Assembly: GCA_019054805.1 (NCBI GenBank)
Contig: JAHQIY010000041.1
Span: forward strand, 124,001 to 188,000
DNA length: 64,000 nt
Source: Brachionus manjavacas
Lineage: Eukaryota > Rotifera > Eurotatoria > Ploima > Brachionidae
Reading direction: 5' to 3'
Shown here: one piece after another, positions 1 through 12,390 of the stretch
Position numbering within the stretch: the stretch's first letter is position 1
Layout: every line of letters starts with the position of its first letter
Position numbers and translations under genes: made by a program
Notes under the pieces: generated by a model
Database searches by the model: none
Told to the model about the DNA's origin: nothing
What the model saw: only the letters and a program-made list of their open reading frames with translations

Positions 1-18
1 CTATTTTTTGAATCTTAG

Positions 19-3000
19 AAACTGAGTGAACTTTCTGACACTAGAGTACTTTGCGGCTTAATAAACAGCTTCATTCCAAATTTATTTCCCACCGAAATTT
101 TAATGAATGACAGATGGTGCATAAATTTGGTCCTTAGAAGCATAGACAAAATTCTAATGTGTGAATCAACTATGGACTCCCAAGACCTGGTCGAAGCAGA
201 TACTCAGTCAGTTTGTGCTTTTTTTTGCTATTTGTTCATGATGTTTTTCAAATTTAAACAATGTCGATTAATTGTTAATCGTTATGTAAAAAATTTCAAA
301 TTTTTAAATTGGAACAAAATAAATTTTTGATTACAGAAAGAGCTAAAAACGAATATAGTGAAACTTGAAAAAGAATACGATTCAAAATTGTTAAACTTAT
401 CTCAAAAAGAAGCTAATGAGCAGATTCTTGTTGAATATAAAAGCGGTATATTTTAAATTAAAAAAATCATGTGAAATCTTTCTGTTATATCTTAGAAATG
501 GAAAGCATTAGAAAAAATTATGACCTGAAGTATTTTTTTAAATGGATAGACAAAGTTCAACTTGTCAAAGAAACTGTAGGTGCCATACTTTATCTATTAA
601 GAGATATTTTCAAAAAGTTTAAATTTCAAGGTACATGCAATCATTAATAACAAGATTAAATTAAAGTTTGACTGGTTTGTTCTAGAAGAGGACGTGACAA
701 GCTCCAATCTATGCTATAACCATGCAATAAATCTAGTAATTTAAAATAAGAATTTAAAAAATAATTAAAAAAAACTGTTTCTTAATCTATTAATAGTCTT
801 TAACAAACGGACTTGGTTTTTACAAACTAGATAATAAAGAGCAGATATCAAGAAACCGCAAAATAATAATTCGGCAAAAAACGTCAGGAAAATTTCTCAA
901 TACTTTTGCCGATGATACAACAAGTAAAAAATTGAATTTTAATTAAAATTTTTTTTATTTTTTTCATTTTAGCTGTGATTCGACAAATACTTCGACTTCC
1001 AAACTTTGATCCAATTGATATTGATCCTAAATCGTTTCCTAATTTTGATGTAAACTTTAAATAAAAAAAATAAACATATTTTTTCATTTATTTTTTTATT
1101 TAAAGATATTTGTTGAATGCTTGAGCAATAACAAAATTCTTAAGAAAAAGATGACATTTATGTATCAGGTTTTTCCCTCTGACATCAATTTTTACCACAA
1201 TTTTCTGCTAAAGTCCTGCTTGGAAAAAAAATTTAGTTCAGTTCAAAGACTAATCGAATTTTTTTCTGTTTATTATCCCGACTTCATTAATTTAAAAGAT
1301 AAAAACACTCAAAACTCTGCACTTCATATTTGCGCTTCACATGGCTACTTTAGAATTTTGCTTTATTTGCTGGAAAACTATGCGAATGTAAATATTCAGA
1401 ATAAAGAAGGTAACACACCTCTGATGCTAGCCTCAGAAAATTTTCACAGAGATTGCGCAAAAGTAATTCTTAAACTTTAAATTAATTTCACTTTTCAAAT
1501 AGCTTTTTTCTATAAAGTTATTAATTGAATTTGGTGCAGATGTCAGTATTGTGAATAACAGAGCATTGACTGCCTTAAATTTTACCTCTAATATTGAATA
1601 CAATCTTTTTATTGAAGGTAATTAATTTTTTAATAACTTAGCACTCTAGGTGGAGATCGATAATAAACTTAGAAAAAAAAGAATTATCAAATATAAATAG
1701 ACAATGAAGAAAAAAAGATATTATAAAGAATTTTTTTATTTTTTTTTGATTTTTATAATTAAATTTACAAATATTAACACAAATTAATGAAATCAGACGT
1801 CAAAAATTTTAAAAAACAAAAAAGGGTAAAGGCTCTTAATTTTAAAATCAATGATCCGATCAATTTTCGACTTTAGTTTCATAATTGGGTCGTTCAGTTT
1901 GCAAAGAATACAGAACAAAATAGCTAAACACATAAAATTCCTTCCACATAAGACATCAATATTACACATACATCAAAGCCTTAACATTGACCAAGTTATA
2001 GTACTAATAAAATGCTTTTTATTAATTACTATAAAAAAGAAAAAACACTCCAAAATTTTTTATCAGAGAATTAATTTGACAATTTTCATTTTATTTTTTC
2101 ATTTTCCTGCTAATAAAATAGATAATTTTATTTCATAAATATTTATAATAATAGCTAATTAATTTATATAATTCTGATTGATAATTTAATTAAAAAATAA
2201 TTTATAATTATTTTTTTTTACAATTGATTGATTCATCCTTCTCAATTTGACTTTTTTTATTTTAAAAATACTTTAATATTTAATCCATTCCTTCGTATTT
2301 TGCATTTTCTAATGTAAATTTTGTCTTTAATTCAATTTATTTTTGTTTGAAAATGTTTTTATTAGTAAGAAAAATAGCACTCAGATCTATCTTTAAGTTA
2401 AAATATGATTTTTGATGATCTCCAACATGTTGCCTCATGAGGCTTTTAATAAACTTAAATTACTAACAATCTCGAATCGGCTTTTTGAGTTGAGTGAGAG
2501 ATATGTTGGGACTGGGCTGAGTCATTATATTCCGTCAGTCTTTTATTCTTAATGCGATGACTTAATGGCTCTGCATTTGTTATTGAGTAAATAAGCCTGA
2601 AGGTGCTTCTAGGAATATGCATTCGCTTACACACTCGATTTTGTATACCATCAAATCAATTCTTATCTGGGAATTCAATTTGGTGTTTATGCACATAACT
2701 TTTTTCATTTATTTCGAGTCCACTTGGTTTAGCGTTGCTCGCCAATTTTCACATATTTTTTTAATTTATTTTAGGAGCTTTACAACGATGACCTTTTGAT
2801 TTGTCCTCTGGTATGATTCCTGCCGCCATACTTTGCTGAAGAGATCCTGCAATGTCCCTATTGTGATCCTTCCGTCATCTTTCAACATTTCTGCCTTCAA
2901 TACCCAGTGCTTTTGTGTTCTTCAGAGCCTTTTCAGCTTCTTCTATTTCGTTTATGCCAGGCACTCTGTGTCAAAGTCCAGGTCAGTGCTAGCTGGTTCA

Positions 3001-6000
3001 GGTTGTAAAAATTCTTTAGGTTCTGGTCTTTTTAAAAAATTTCTCTAAAGTGCTCAGCCCATTTTTATCCCTACTTTCTTTAAGCTGTTTAAATACGATC
3101 TTCTTTGTGTTTCACTAACGTTGTTTTTTTCTAATAAGAGCCACATATCGTATTTGTGATCTAGTCTAGCATTTTTAGGTTATTTTACTTCCCTAACATG
3201 TTAGTTTATATAGTTTCTCTTATCACGCATTGCTCAACTCTCGCAAGCCTGTTCTTCATTCAATATGTAGCTAAATGTAGCAATAACTTTTGTATGCACA
3301 CACTAAATTCCTGATGAGCACACAATTTGAATAACACATTCGCGAAGTGTGTTTTTAAGCTTAAAAAAAATTAGTTCAAAATTACAAAAAAAATTTTATT
3401 AAGACAACTTACAGAGCATTACAAAAAAGATTCTTCGAAAACAGTTTTTTTTGTCCTGGTGCAAGAACTGCATTTCCAAAAAATTGATCAATTTTTAGCT
3501 TTTGGGATTCTTTTTTTAAGGATTAGTTGAATCGGTTGGTTTATTTTTTTACATTTGTTATTAACAGTAATTATTAAGTTTTTTGTGCATTGTAATTTTT
3601 CATTTTTGAAATTTTAAAATCATTTAATTATTTATTTTGTTAAATTAACTTTAACTTTTGTAAAATTAGGTGAACAATTTAGAATTTAATTAAAAAAACA
3701 CTTAAGATTTGACTAGCACAAGATTTATGTGTATTATTCAGGCTATTTTTTTTAACTGAAAAACACGTGTTATTCAAGTTGAGTGATAGTCAGGAATTAT
3801 GTGTGTGTACTAGAATGTGTTGTGACAAAATATTTCCATATAAAATTTTCAAAAAAAAAAATACAAAAATACAATTAAAAATATCTTATTTTTGAAGCAA
3901 TTTATTTTCAAACCTTTAAAAATAGAGAAAATTTAAATTATCAAATAAACTTATTTTTGTTTCTATAAAAATATCCCTATCAGTATACCGCAATCGAATA
4001 TGATAAAATTTTTTCAAACTTTAACTAAAAAGATTTTTTTAGAGGAAGTCTTTTGAGCCATTTACAAAGGCATCAAAATCCTCTTTTATTAAATACTTCG
4101 ATAATCAAGGCATTAGCTAAACTACAATCAATAAATGAACTAATATGATCTTATATGTAATCATCAAATTTTGAAAAAATCTGCCCCATAGAAATTGAAA
4201 CACAGTGTTTTATCCGAGAAAAACATTTTTTTTTCCTTAGGGTTTTTTTTGGTAATTTTTTAAATAGCCCGAAATAAAATATGGGTTTATAAGTATATAT
4301 TAAATAAATACATTAATTAAAAGCATTTTTGAGTTTCTTTACTTCTTTTAATTTTATTAATTTGCCTATTTTTTTTAGCAAATTTCAAAAGACTTTCCAA
4401 AGTTCTTACTGAATTAAAACAAGGAAGTTATAAAGCATTAGAAGATATAATAGATGATCACCTGAACGGCAATTTTCCGCTTTGCACATTACGTAGTCGG
4501 TAAATTTAAAAATTTTTTAATAATAAATCTTTGAATTTTTGAATTTTTTTTTTTTCTCGAAGTTTTATAAATGGAAGTACATTGCTGCACATTTGTTGCT
4601 TTTATGGACACTATGAACTGGTTGAAAAACTTTTAAATACAAAAGACATTGAATCAAAAAATCTAAGCCCAAATATTCGAGATTATAAAGGTGCAACAGC
4701 ATTGCACAGATCAAAGGACGCCAGAATCATAAAACTTTTATTGGATTATGGAGCTGATGTTAACATCGCCGATTTAGATGGAAATACTCCTTTACATGTC
4801 AGATGCTTTGGTGAAAAAACTCTTCCGTCAGAAAATGGTGCTATTGAGCTTTTGATCTACCATAAGGCAGATTTTACATCTAGAAATAAAAAGGTAAGCA
4901 TCACTAAAAGACTGATCTAATTTTTAAAATTCTGATTGATAACATAAAATTTAGAAATTACTACCAATTCATATGGCGGCAATACAAGGTAATTTTTTTT
5001 ATTTATATAAATAAATAAATAAGAAAATATTTTTTAGGGAGATTGGATACAATAAAAATTTTGATCAAAAACGACCCTGAAAACAAAATTTCTAATTTTC
5101 TGAACAAAGAAAAAGATTTTATGCATTGTTCATCACCTGCTTATGTTGCTTTAGTCAATAATCAAATTGAATGCGCTGAATGGTAATTTTTATCTAAATT
5201 TAATCCATCTGATCAGATTAAGTTACCAAAAAAAATGGCAATTTTTTTTGTTCAAATCATTTTTGAAAAGAATTTAGATTGAAATAAGCGAATTTAATTG
5301 CGGCAAATTGAAGTTCATGATCAAATGTAAATTTCAAATCAAAATTTTTAGTTTTTGATTTAAATAAAAAGGTATTTTTCAATATCAATTTTTTAATAAT
5401 AAATGACTAAACTTTATTAAACATTATTTGTTTAATCAATAATTAGATCGAAAATCATATGAATTTTTATCTGAAGTAAATTGAATACTTAATCAATATT
5501 TTGAAATTTTACAATACAAAATGTAACTTTGTTTCGCCGTAATTAAATTTAACTGATATTTAAATATCAAAGCGTTTAACTGAGCCATAATTTGGATAGC
5601 AAAATGTCGATTTTAAATTTGCCTTTAAAGTTTTCAAATAAAGATTTTAGAAGAATCAATTAAAGGTCAATTAGTGAAAAAAAGATTTTTTTTTTTTTTT
5701 TAAATTAAGATTTTGTGAAGTTCAGTACAAAAGAACAGAACAAAGTGTAAAAAAATTAAGTAACTTTTTTTCTAAAGGTTTAAAATTCTGTGAAAGCAGC
5801 ATGGTGCAACATTCAAAGTTGCATCAACTGTAAAGGTCTTCTAAAGGTGTGCAAAATCTCTGCAAAATGCACTTCGCTTAATTATATTGAAATTTAATTT
5901 CTGCTAAACTGTGCAAATTTATCAGACTTAGATATTTGATGCAACTTTGAAAGTTGCACTATGTTGCATTTACAGAACTAAGTTTTAATCTTTAGAAAAA

Positions 6001-9000
6001 AGTTAATCAATTTTTTTACATTTTTTATTGTTCTTTTTTACAATTTGTACTGAATTTCACAAAACCTTAAATTAATAAAATGAACATCTTATGTTTAATT
6101 TAAAAAAAATAAAAAAATCTAATTTATCATTTTTATTAAGATTTTAATCAATTAAATTTTGATCATTTGATTATGATCATGAATTTCAAGTTGCCTCTAA
6201 TTGCTATCATTTTTTATTCTTAAGTAAAATTACCAAAGTAAAGAAAATTAAACAGAAATTACTTTTAATTTAATGTCTAGGAAAATATATGTCTGCAAAA
6301 ACTCTGCATAATAATTGCGCAGTTGAATAAAATATTTTTTAAATGGCGTGCAAAATGCAGAACATTGTTAAAATGTACAGACTTATTTTACTGCCTAAAG
6401 AAAATTTGCTTAAAATTAAGAATTTTATTTAAAGCAAATTATTCATTTATTAAAAAAGTTAGTTAAGCTTTTCTGAATTCATATGATCGAATTGATACTA
6501 ACTTCACAACTCTTGAGTATTCGCGAGAACCAAATTTTATTTTTTTTCTAAATTTTAAATTTACTTCTAGCTAGCTCTAAAATCTGGTTCTATATTCTCA
6601 TACATAATGTTTATTGCTTGAAAATTCATTGATCTTATTGCTGAGAAGGATCATCTTGGTACCATTTTAATTATTTCTTATTTTTTATATATTATGCGCG
6701 AATATAATTTAGCTTTAAAAAAATTCTTAAAAATCATTTCATCAATTAGATAATCTGAAAAAAAATCTAAATTTAATGGTTACATATTTTAAAAATTATT
6801 AAAAAAAAATAGACAAAAGTTAAAAAAAAATGAATATTAAATATACCAATAAAAAAAAGTAATCAACTTGAAAGCTTTTTATCCTTGGATGTAGAATTAT
6901 CTTTGGCTAATTAATAAACAAGATATTGTAATACCTGATAAAAAATATTAAAGTATATTAAATTTTTTCTACTTAATTTTTTAATTACAAAAAGGACTAT
7001 TGAAATCGATATCACAAAATTTGAATAAAATATTCTAAATTTTTATTTTTTCTTCAAATATTAAATAAAAATCCCCAACTATTAAGATTATAAATAAAAA
7101 AATTAATTAACATTAAATTAAATAAAAATCCATAAGGGCTAGGAAAATATCTTTGACACTTTTAAATTGATGTAAAAAATAATAATATATAAAAAATGAT
7201 AATAAAATTAATAATTATATCTAATGTTGTAATTGCTAGCTTATCCCTTATCATTTCCTCGTATTTTCCGAACCTGAATCATTTCTTGAACTTTTAAAAC
7301 ATGTCATTATTCAATTTATCTTTTTTAATTTTTTTTAATTTAATTAATTTCATTTTTATTTAATCTTAAGGAGCATTAGCTCCAAACAGATAGTTAATAA
7401 ACGACGATATCAACAGTTTGTCTTTATTTTATTAAACATTTGACCAAAGTTTATTTTTATTTCTTAAATAAATAAAAAAAAGAAATTTAAAAGAAAAAAT
7501 TAAAATTACGATTATTATTTTTAATTTAATAAAAAAAACAAAAAAAAAATGAATTAACAAAAAAAACATTATCTCTATATACAATCTTGTAACTATTTAT
7601 TCGAAATTTTCTTTCTAAATTTATAATTGTAACTATTTTTTCGGTAAATTATTTTCTATCTATCCTTTTCTTTACCTGTGATGTTCTTTTTAACCTTATG
7701 TAATATCTGTAATGTCTCTATAGCTTCTTTTTTCTTTAAAAATTGTACCTATACTTGAAATTACTCATCTCTTATTAGTTTTATATACAATTGTACCATT
7801 ATTTAATTTATTTTTTATTAATTTCTTACTAATGGCAAATCTTTTGAATTACTTTAAATCCACTTAACTCATCAATCTGTATAATCTCTCGTATTCGTCT
7901 TGTACCTCAGTTTCGTATCTGTAACTTATATTGTAGTTCCTTAATTTATCTCTCGATTTTAGCGCAATTAGCTACCATAAATGGCTTCTGAGTAAGCCAT
8001 CTCCGCAAGCTTGCTTGCTGTAGCTTTTTATTATTATTATTTTTATTATATTTTTCATCTTAAATAAATAAAAAAAGAAATTTTAAAAGAAAAGATTAAA
8101 ACTACGATTATTTTTTTTTAATTTAATAAAAAAGAACAAAAAAATATGCCGACTAGATTTATTTTTGTTTAAATTTATTTATAAGACAATTGTTATTTAA
8201 ATTTTTTTTCAGAGGCTCTCCGCAAGTATTAAATACTTTGGTTTGCTCTTTTACTTGATTAAGTCACATCAAGTTCATTTTGAGACTCATCATAGAATAG
8301 TGTTTCTTCGACATTTTTAGTTAAATCCGATGGTTGAAGTTGCAAGCTCTTGAGCGTGTTCATGAAAATGTTTTGTTTCACCATTTCTTTTTCCACTTTA
8401 TCACCGGAATTGATATAAAAGTGGCCTTGATAATGAACCACGCGCTTATCTTTTTTGCTCGGTTCGTTGTAATACTCTTTAACATTTAAGTTGTCAACTT
8501 CAATTCGATTGTTTGTATCCGAATCAATTATGGGGTCTATTGCGTTATGTGATCACTGGTTCACATAAAAGGTGAACCAACTTACCCAACCTAAATAGGT
8601 GATCAGTTGTGTTCACTTATTAGGTGAACCAAAAATATGTGTACTAATTAATTAAAATTTTTTTCAAAATGATCACCAAAATTAAATTGTGTTCACCTAA
8701 AATGATACTTACCAAAAAAATTATGACAAAGTAAATAAAAATTGATTTTTCAAAATTTTAGCTTTAATAAATAGTCATCTTATTTTAAAAAAATTGCAAA
8801 ACTTTCGCACTAAAAATATTAAAATTAAAATAAAATGCTTGAAATAATAATTTAAGAAAATTAAACGCTTTTTTAAAATTTTAAAAACTTGATCAAAAAG
8901 ATTTTTTAAACAATGAGCAATAAGCTTAAATCAGCTTCACCTTCACGAAATAATTTTTTTTGTACACATATTTTTGGTTCACCTAATAAGTGAACACAAC

Positions 9001-11103
9001 TGATCACCTATTTAGGTTGGGTAAGTTGGTTCACTTTTTATGTAAACCAGTGATCACATAACGCAATAGACCCCAATTATGTATATCGATATTGAACGAT
9101 CTTGTAACCAGTAATGAACCAGATTTTACTGACAACATCCGTTTAAAAACATAATCTTTAAGTTGGTTTTAATTTATTTGATATAATTTTTTTCAATCTG
9201 AGGTAAGTTTTAATAAATTTAGTAGAACGAAATATTCAAGTTCGTTAATAAATATCTATTATAAACTTTTGAAATGTCAAGTTTAGAAAGTATTTAGAAA
9301 AAATTGTGTTTTGTACATTCTCAATTTATTTAATTTGTTTTTGTTTAATTTTTAATGTAATTATTAATAATCTTAATAATTGGGGAATTTAATTTGATAT
9401 TTGGTGAAAAAGTTGTAATTTTGTGGTAATTATTTGATATATTTGTTTCAAAAATATTAAAGATTAATAAAGATAAATAAAATTTAGTACGATTAAAAGA
9501 GATTTTTGATGGTGGAGCAAAATCAAACAAATTATGTTTCACTAAAATAGAGCAATTTAGCAAAATAGAGAAATTACAAAAAAAAATCATTTTTTTTCTT
9601 TCAAACAAATATTTGAAAAACTTCTAAAAACTCAGGCTTATCTGAATGTTGCTGCTTAATACTACCGAAAAATTTTTTGAGCAGTTTCAAAAAGTTAATT
9701 TTCAAATAGAGAATTTTAAAAATTAAATTTTAATTTTAGGTTGATAAATAGTGGAATAGCACTGAAAAAAAGTGAAGCAAACTTTTTGCTTTTTCAAATT
9801 TTGACTCAAAAGGTCAAAATGTAAATTTTAATTGTTATCTTAGCGATGTGAAATTCAGTATAAATTTAACAAGAATTTTTCCTTTTTAAAAATTATATAA
9901 GAATAAATTTCTTATAAAAATAGTGCTTTATTGTTCGAAATGCTTTCTTGCCCTTTTTTAGCACAAAACAGAATTCAATATTTAGATTCATTATAAGTCA
10001 ATCAAATTAAATTAATGAAGATCCCAGACTGTCTTTTTGAGGCATTATAAAATGTCTCTCCGCTTCTCCATTTAGTTTGTGTTGATATTTTTCTGATGTT
10101 TGCACTTTCTCTGTTTTTTTCCAAATTAGATTTGGCAAGTTTTTTTTTTCTATTTAATTTTTTTGAAATTTTGAAATTACGTTGCTTCATTAAAACTCAA
10201 TACTTAAGCATGTCAAAATTTGAAATGTAATTACGCAATTATTTTTAGAAATGTAAAATAGAAAAAAAAACTTGCCATTTGCATTTTTAAATAATTGTTT
10301 CACATTTTTTCCTATTATTTTTGTAGCATAATATAATACACCTGGATAGAAATAATTTCTAAAGTGGATTTTGTTCAATTTGTATTAAATTTCACACCGC
10401 AGTTATGTTTATCTTTAATTAAAATTATTGTTAAAGAAAAAATGCTTGTGAGGTGATCAAATTTCTTGGAGAAATCGGATGTGATTTAAATACTCGATAT
10501 GAAAAAGGAAATACGTAATTAAATGAATCAAAAATAAAATAAAATAATTCAAACCAATTTTTTCTAAAGAGCTTTACACTATGCTGCAACTCTTGAATCT
10601 GAATCAGACAAAGTGATCAAGGTTCTGATAAAAAATGGGGCATATGTAAATACAATGAATAATTACCTTCAAACTCCACTATTTGCTTCGGTAAAATCGA
10701 ATAATATCCTGGCAGCTTCGTCCTTATTAGATTTTGATGCTGATATTTACTCTCGAGACATAAATGGGTTTACAGCTTTCGATCTAATTAGGGACATTGA
10801 GGAATGGACAAAATCAGATTGTTTCAACCAAGACCAAAAACTAATTCTAAAAAGTAATAAAAAAAAACATTTGTTTATTATTAAAAATTTTATTTTCAAC
10901 TTTGTTTAGCTTTTGAGTACAAGCAGACGCGAACACTAATTCGAAAGATATCTCACAAAATAAAGACAGACTTTTCAAGCAAGGCACTGCTTAACAAGCG
11001 AAAATATACCATCAGTTCTTATTTGAACAATAATTACCTGGTGCCCTCAATATCCATCACCCCAAGGGCTATCAGGACATCAGTGAATAACACAATAATT
11101 TAG
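19..11103 (+). CDS. CH-like / coiled-coil / ankyrin-repeat protein, 3' part (multi-exon)
   Basis: I joined fifteen exons from GT/AG borders and a continuous frame: 19-285, 337-445, 496-630, 686-735, 842-923, 973-1049, 1106-1462, 1503-1617, 4379-4499, 4563-4893, 4955-4988, 5038-5182, 10437-10514, 10570-10853 and 10910-11103 (stop TAG). The first visible exon (VLCGLINSF, a conserved Trp, then DLVEADTQSV) looks like a calponin-homology domain. Exons 2-3 are charged and probably coiled coil. Exons 7-14 carry ankyrin repeats (NSALHICASHGY, GNTPLMLAS, GATALHRSKD, DGNTPLHVRC, TALHYAA, GFTAFDL). The last exon is a basic Ser/Thr-rich tail. The gene starts upstream of the window. Ankyrin repeats are protein-binding scaffolds and a CH domain suggests a cytoskeletal partner, but I do not recognise a specific orthologue. 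The join between exons 12 and 13 gives TGA, so an exon is missing there or the gene is damaged. Confidence 0.75.
1618..2364. other. Intron stretch without recognisable content
   Basis: AT-rich intron sequence of the ankyrin gene after the exon ending at 1617. I see no domain-bearing frame, no inverted repeat and no tandem repeat. Confidence 0.5.
2365..2545 (+). mobile_element. LINE ORF2 C-terminal fragment
   Basis: Translation in broken frames gives HEAFNKLKLLTISNRLFELS followed by ERYVGTGLSH. This matches the better preserved LINE tail at 58700-58888 in the same window (HETLNKLKLLTVLNRFFELS). It is a decayed non-LTR retrotransposon piece inside the long ankyrin-gene intron, in the same direction as the gene. 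Confidence 0.65.
2770..3160 (-). mobile_element. LINE reverse-transcriptase fragment, opposite orientation
   Basis: The minus strand encodes, with frame breaks, the segment before the fingers of a LINE reverse transcriptase: a WAEHFRE-like start, GINEIEEAEKALKNTKALGI, AEMLKDDGRITIGTLQDLFS and WRQES. It lies directly beside, and opposite to, the LINE tail at 2365-2545. It is a pseudogene fragment in an intron. Confidence 0.65.
3292..3810. mobile_element. Foldback (MITE-like) element with about 45-bp imperfect inverted ends
   Basis: The left end (GTATGCACACACTAAATTCC, then AATTTGAATAACAC) is matched in reverse complement by the right end (GTGTTATTCAAGTTGAG...GGAATTATGTGTGTGTAC). The roughly 430-bp interior is AT-rich and non-coding. 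I could not fix a target duplication. It sits in an ankyrin-gene intron. Confidence 0.55.
5302..6195. mobile_element. Older copy of the GGCA...TGCC inverted-repeat family
   Basis: The left end GGCAAATTGAAGTTCATGAT and right end ATCATGAATTTCAAGTTGCC form an imperfect terminal inverted repeat. They resemble the ends of the elements at 22312-26218 and 53629-54142. Flanks share TAATTGC with a one-base offset, compatible with a decayed 8-bp duplication. No coding sequence is seen. A second foldback element is nested inside at 5709-6066. Confidence 0.55.
5709..6066. mobile_element. Foldback MITE with TTAA flanks
   Basis: The ends GATTTTGTGAAGTTCAGTAC and GTACTGAATTTCACAAAACC are inverted copies of each other and are flanked by TTAA on both sides (5705-5708 and 6067-6070). 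The inside is also partly palindromic around the GTTGCA-rich segments. A second, diverged copy is at about 18640-18970. TTAA target use is typical of piggyBac-like transposons, so a non-autonomous derivative of that kind is the best inference. Confidence 0.6.
6196..7300. other. Intron stretch without recognisable content
   Basis: AT-rich intron sequence of the ankyrin gene. I see no coding frame with recognisable domains and no clear repeat structure. Confidence 0.45.
7301..7420 (+). mobile_element. LINE 3'-terminal fragment with GGAGC/GCTCC hairpin
   Basis: The hairpin GGAGC-ATTA-GCTCC at 7370-7383 is identical to the hairpin at 59072-59085 that closes the LINE at 56610-59115. Only the 3' untranslated end appears to be present here. 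Confidence 0.45.
7700..8045 (+). mobile_element. Probable LINE 3' end with stem and (ATT)n tail
   Basis: The end of this stretch carries self-complementary GCAAGCTTGC within the stem-rich AGTAAGCCATCTCC...GCTGTAGC segment and then a (TTA/ATT)n tail. This is the same arrangement as other LINE tails in the window. I see no coding sequence. Confidence 0.35.
8259..8525 (-). pseudogene. Unidentified minus-strand gene, downstream part, interrupted by a foldback element
   Basis: The frame reads IIDSDTNNRIEVDNLNVKEY, EPSKKDKRVVHYQGHFYINS and ends at a stop at 8259-8261. Removing the element at 8532-9074 together with one copy of its duplication (AATTAT) joins this frame directly to an upstream piece at 9075-9120 reading VHYWLQDRSISIY. 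The gene is therefore a coding exon broken by an insertion, inside a large intron of the ankyrin gene on the opposite strand. I do not recognise the product. It may itself derive from a transposon. No membrane segment or known motif is visible. Confidence 0.5.
8532..9074. mobile_element. 543-bp foldback element, 113-bp terminal inverted repeats
   Basis: Positions 8532-8644 and 8962-9074 are inverted copies with about two mismatches, starting GGGGTCTATTGCGTTATGTG. They contain repeated GTTCACC/GGTGAAC and TGATCA motifs. The middle is AT-rich and non-coding. Flanks are AATTAT on both sides (8526-8531 and 9075-9080), a 6-bp target duplication. The near-identity of the arms suggests recent activity or gene conversion. 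Confidence 0.8.
9075..9125 (-). pseudogene. Upstream piece of the interrupted minus-strand gene
   Basis: This short coding segment (VHYWLQDRSISIY) becomes continuous with 8259-8525 once the foldback element is removed. Its upstream border is uncertain: a TAA lies in frame just before it, preceded by a possible splice acceptor (GTTGTCAG) near 9135. Confidence 0.4.
9136..10436. other. Intron stretch with weak minus-strand frames and a short foldback
   Basis: I see only short low-complexity frames here. A minus-strand frame (NLEKNRESANIRKISTQTKW, then RSGETFYNASKRQSG) at about 10005-10130 looks more protein-like but I cannot place it. A small inverted repeat with arms GGCAAGTTTTTTTTTCTATT lies at about 10134-10278. 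Confidence 0.35.
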
Positions 11104-12060
11104 TGTTGGTTCTTTTGAATAAGTAAAAATAAATAAATATTCATTAAAAAAAATATTCCATTTTTTATCAACAATTAAAAAAAGAATAAAAAATTAAAAA
11201 AGATGAAAAGTGCGCTTAAAATTTATTAAAGATTTTTAATAACAAAAGTCTTAATTTTTTAATTTTGTGGCGAATATGGAATTATTTAACTTGAATATCT
11301 TGATGTTGATCTAAATTTAAATTTACTCATTGTCGAATTGATTTATTCCTTACTATTTCATCCCTCAGTGATTTCTAAATCATTTATTAATTAATGCTTT
11401 TTTTTGATATACACCAAAATCTAAATAAAAATTTGACAACAAAAAATCAAAAAACATTCTGAACACAATAACATTCAATTATTGCTAAATAATTCCGGAT
11501 TTTTTTCTTCAAAATAAATGAAATAATTAATTGAGTATTAAATTGAAGTTTTTAAAAAGGCATACTAATCTTTTTATTTAGATTGTTTTTTGAAATTTAA
11601 TTTAAATTATCATGTGAATTGTGTGATGTCGAAGCATCAAGTGTTTAAAACCATTATATTTAGTTTTTAGTTTTTAATACTTATTTAGTTTTTATTTAGC
11701 TGATAGTCTTATCCTGTTTGAAAGCATTGTTTTCTTTTTCTATATTTTTTACACAAATACAAATTAAACATATTCATTTAGATTTGAAAAAAATTTTTTT
11801 TTTTGAAAAATTTTATTGTTAAAAAAAAACCAAATTGAATAAGAACATCAAGCGTATCTGAAAATAAACAAGATCTTTGCAGCCCAAAATTGATTTATCA
11901 TTTAACAGAAGCAAATCTTTTTAAAAAAAATAACAGGCTTTCGTTTGTTCAATTAGAAATCACTCCAATATACTGTTTTTTTTTTTAATTTTTAACAAAA
12001 TATGAAATAAAATCATTTAACAATACTTTTTTTTATTAAAAAATCAAAAAATAAAATTAA
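11104..12060. other. Intergenic region downstream of the ankyrin gene
   Basis: AT-rich sequence after the TAG at 11101-11103. AATAAA-like motifs shortly after the stop (AATAAATAAATATTC near 11128) could serve polyadenylation. Nothing else is recognisable. Confidence 0.45.
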
Positions 12061-12390
12061 AAAAAATTTAAATATGACACGCATAGCTCAAGGTCTTATT
12101 AAGTGCACCAAAATTTTTGGTGCTTGTTAAAGCTCTGCAAGCTCTGCGCAAGGATGGCACGCAAAATCATTTAGCATTCAAAATTTTTCATTTCAAATTT
12201 GAAAACTAATAAAGTTAACATAATAATTCACGTGTGGCGTCTACTTCTATTGACGAAATGGACGAAACACTTAAAGTTCTGCAAGTGGACTGAGTGCCCA
12301 TGGCCAATGAACAGGTAGAGGCAATCATAGAGAAAATGAGCCTTAAGCCTTTTGTTGAACACATAAGAGCAAAATGCCTAAAAAAATGAA
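12061..12390 (+). mobile_element. LINE 5' end / ORF1 start fragment (copy 1)
   Basis: The segment is nearly identical to 17293-17550, starting TTTAAATATGACACGCATAG. It includes the beginning of an ORF1-like frame (VASTSIDEMDETLKVLQVD, then MANEQVEAIIEKM) broken by a stop. It is a truncated retrotransposon fragment. Confidence 0.55.

Noticed and set aside
1851..2138. 95-codon plus-strand frame in the ankyrin intron
   Set aside because: Low-complexity, rich in Ile/Phe/Lys as expected from AT-rich DNA, with no domain or splice support.
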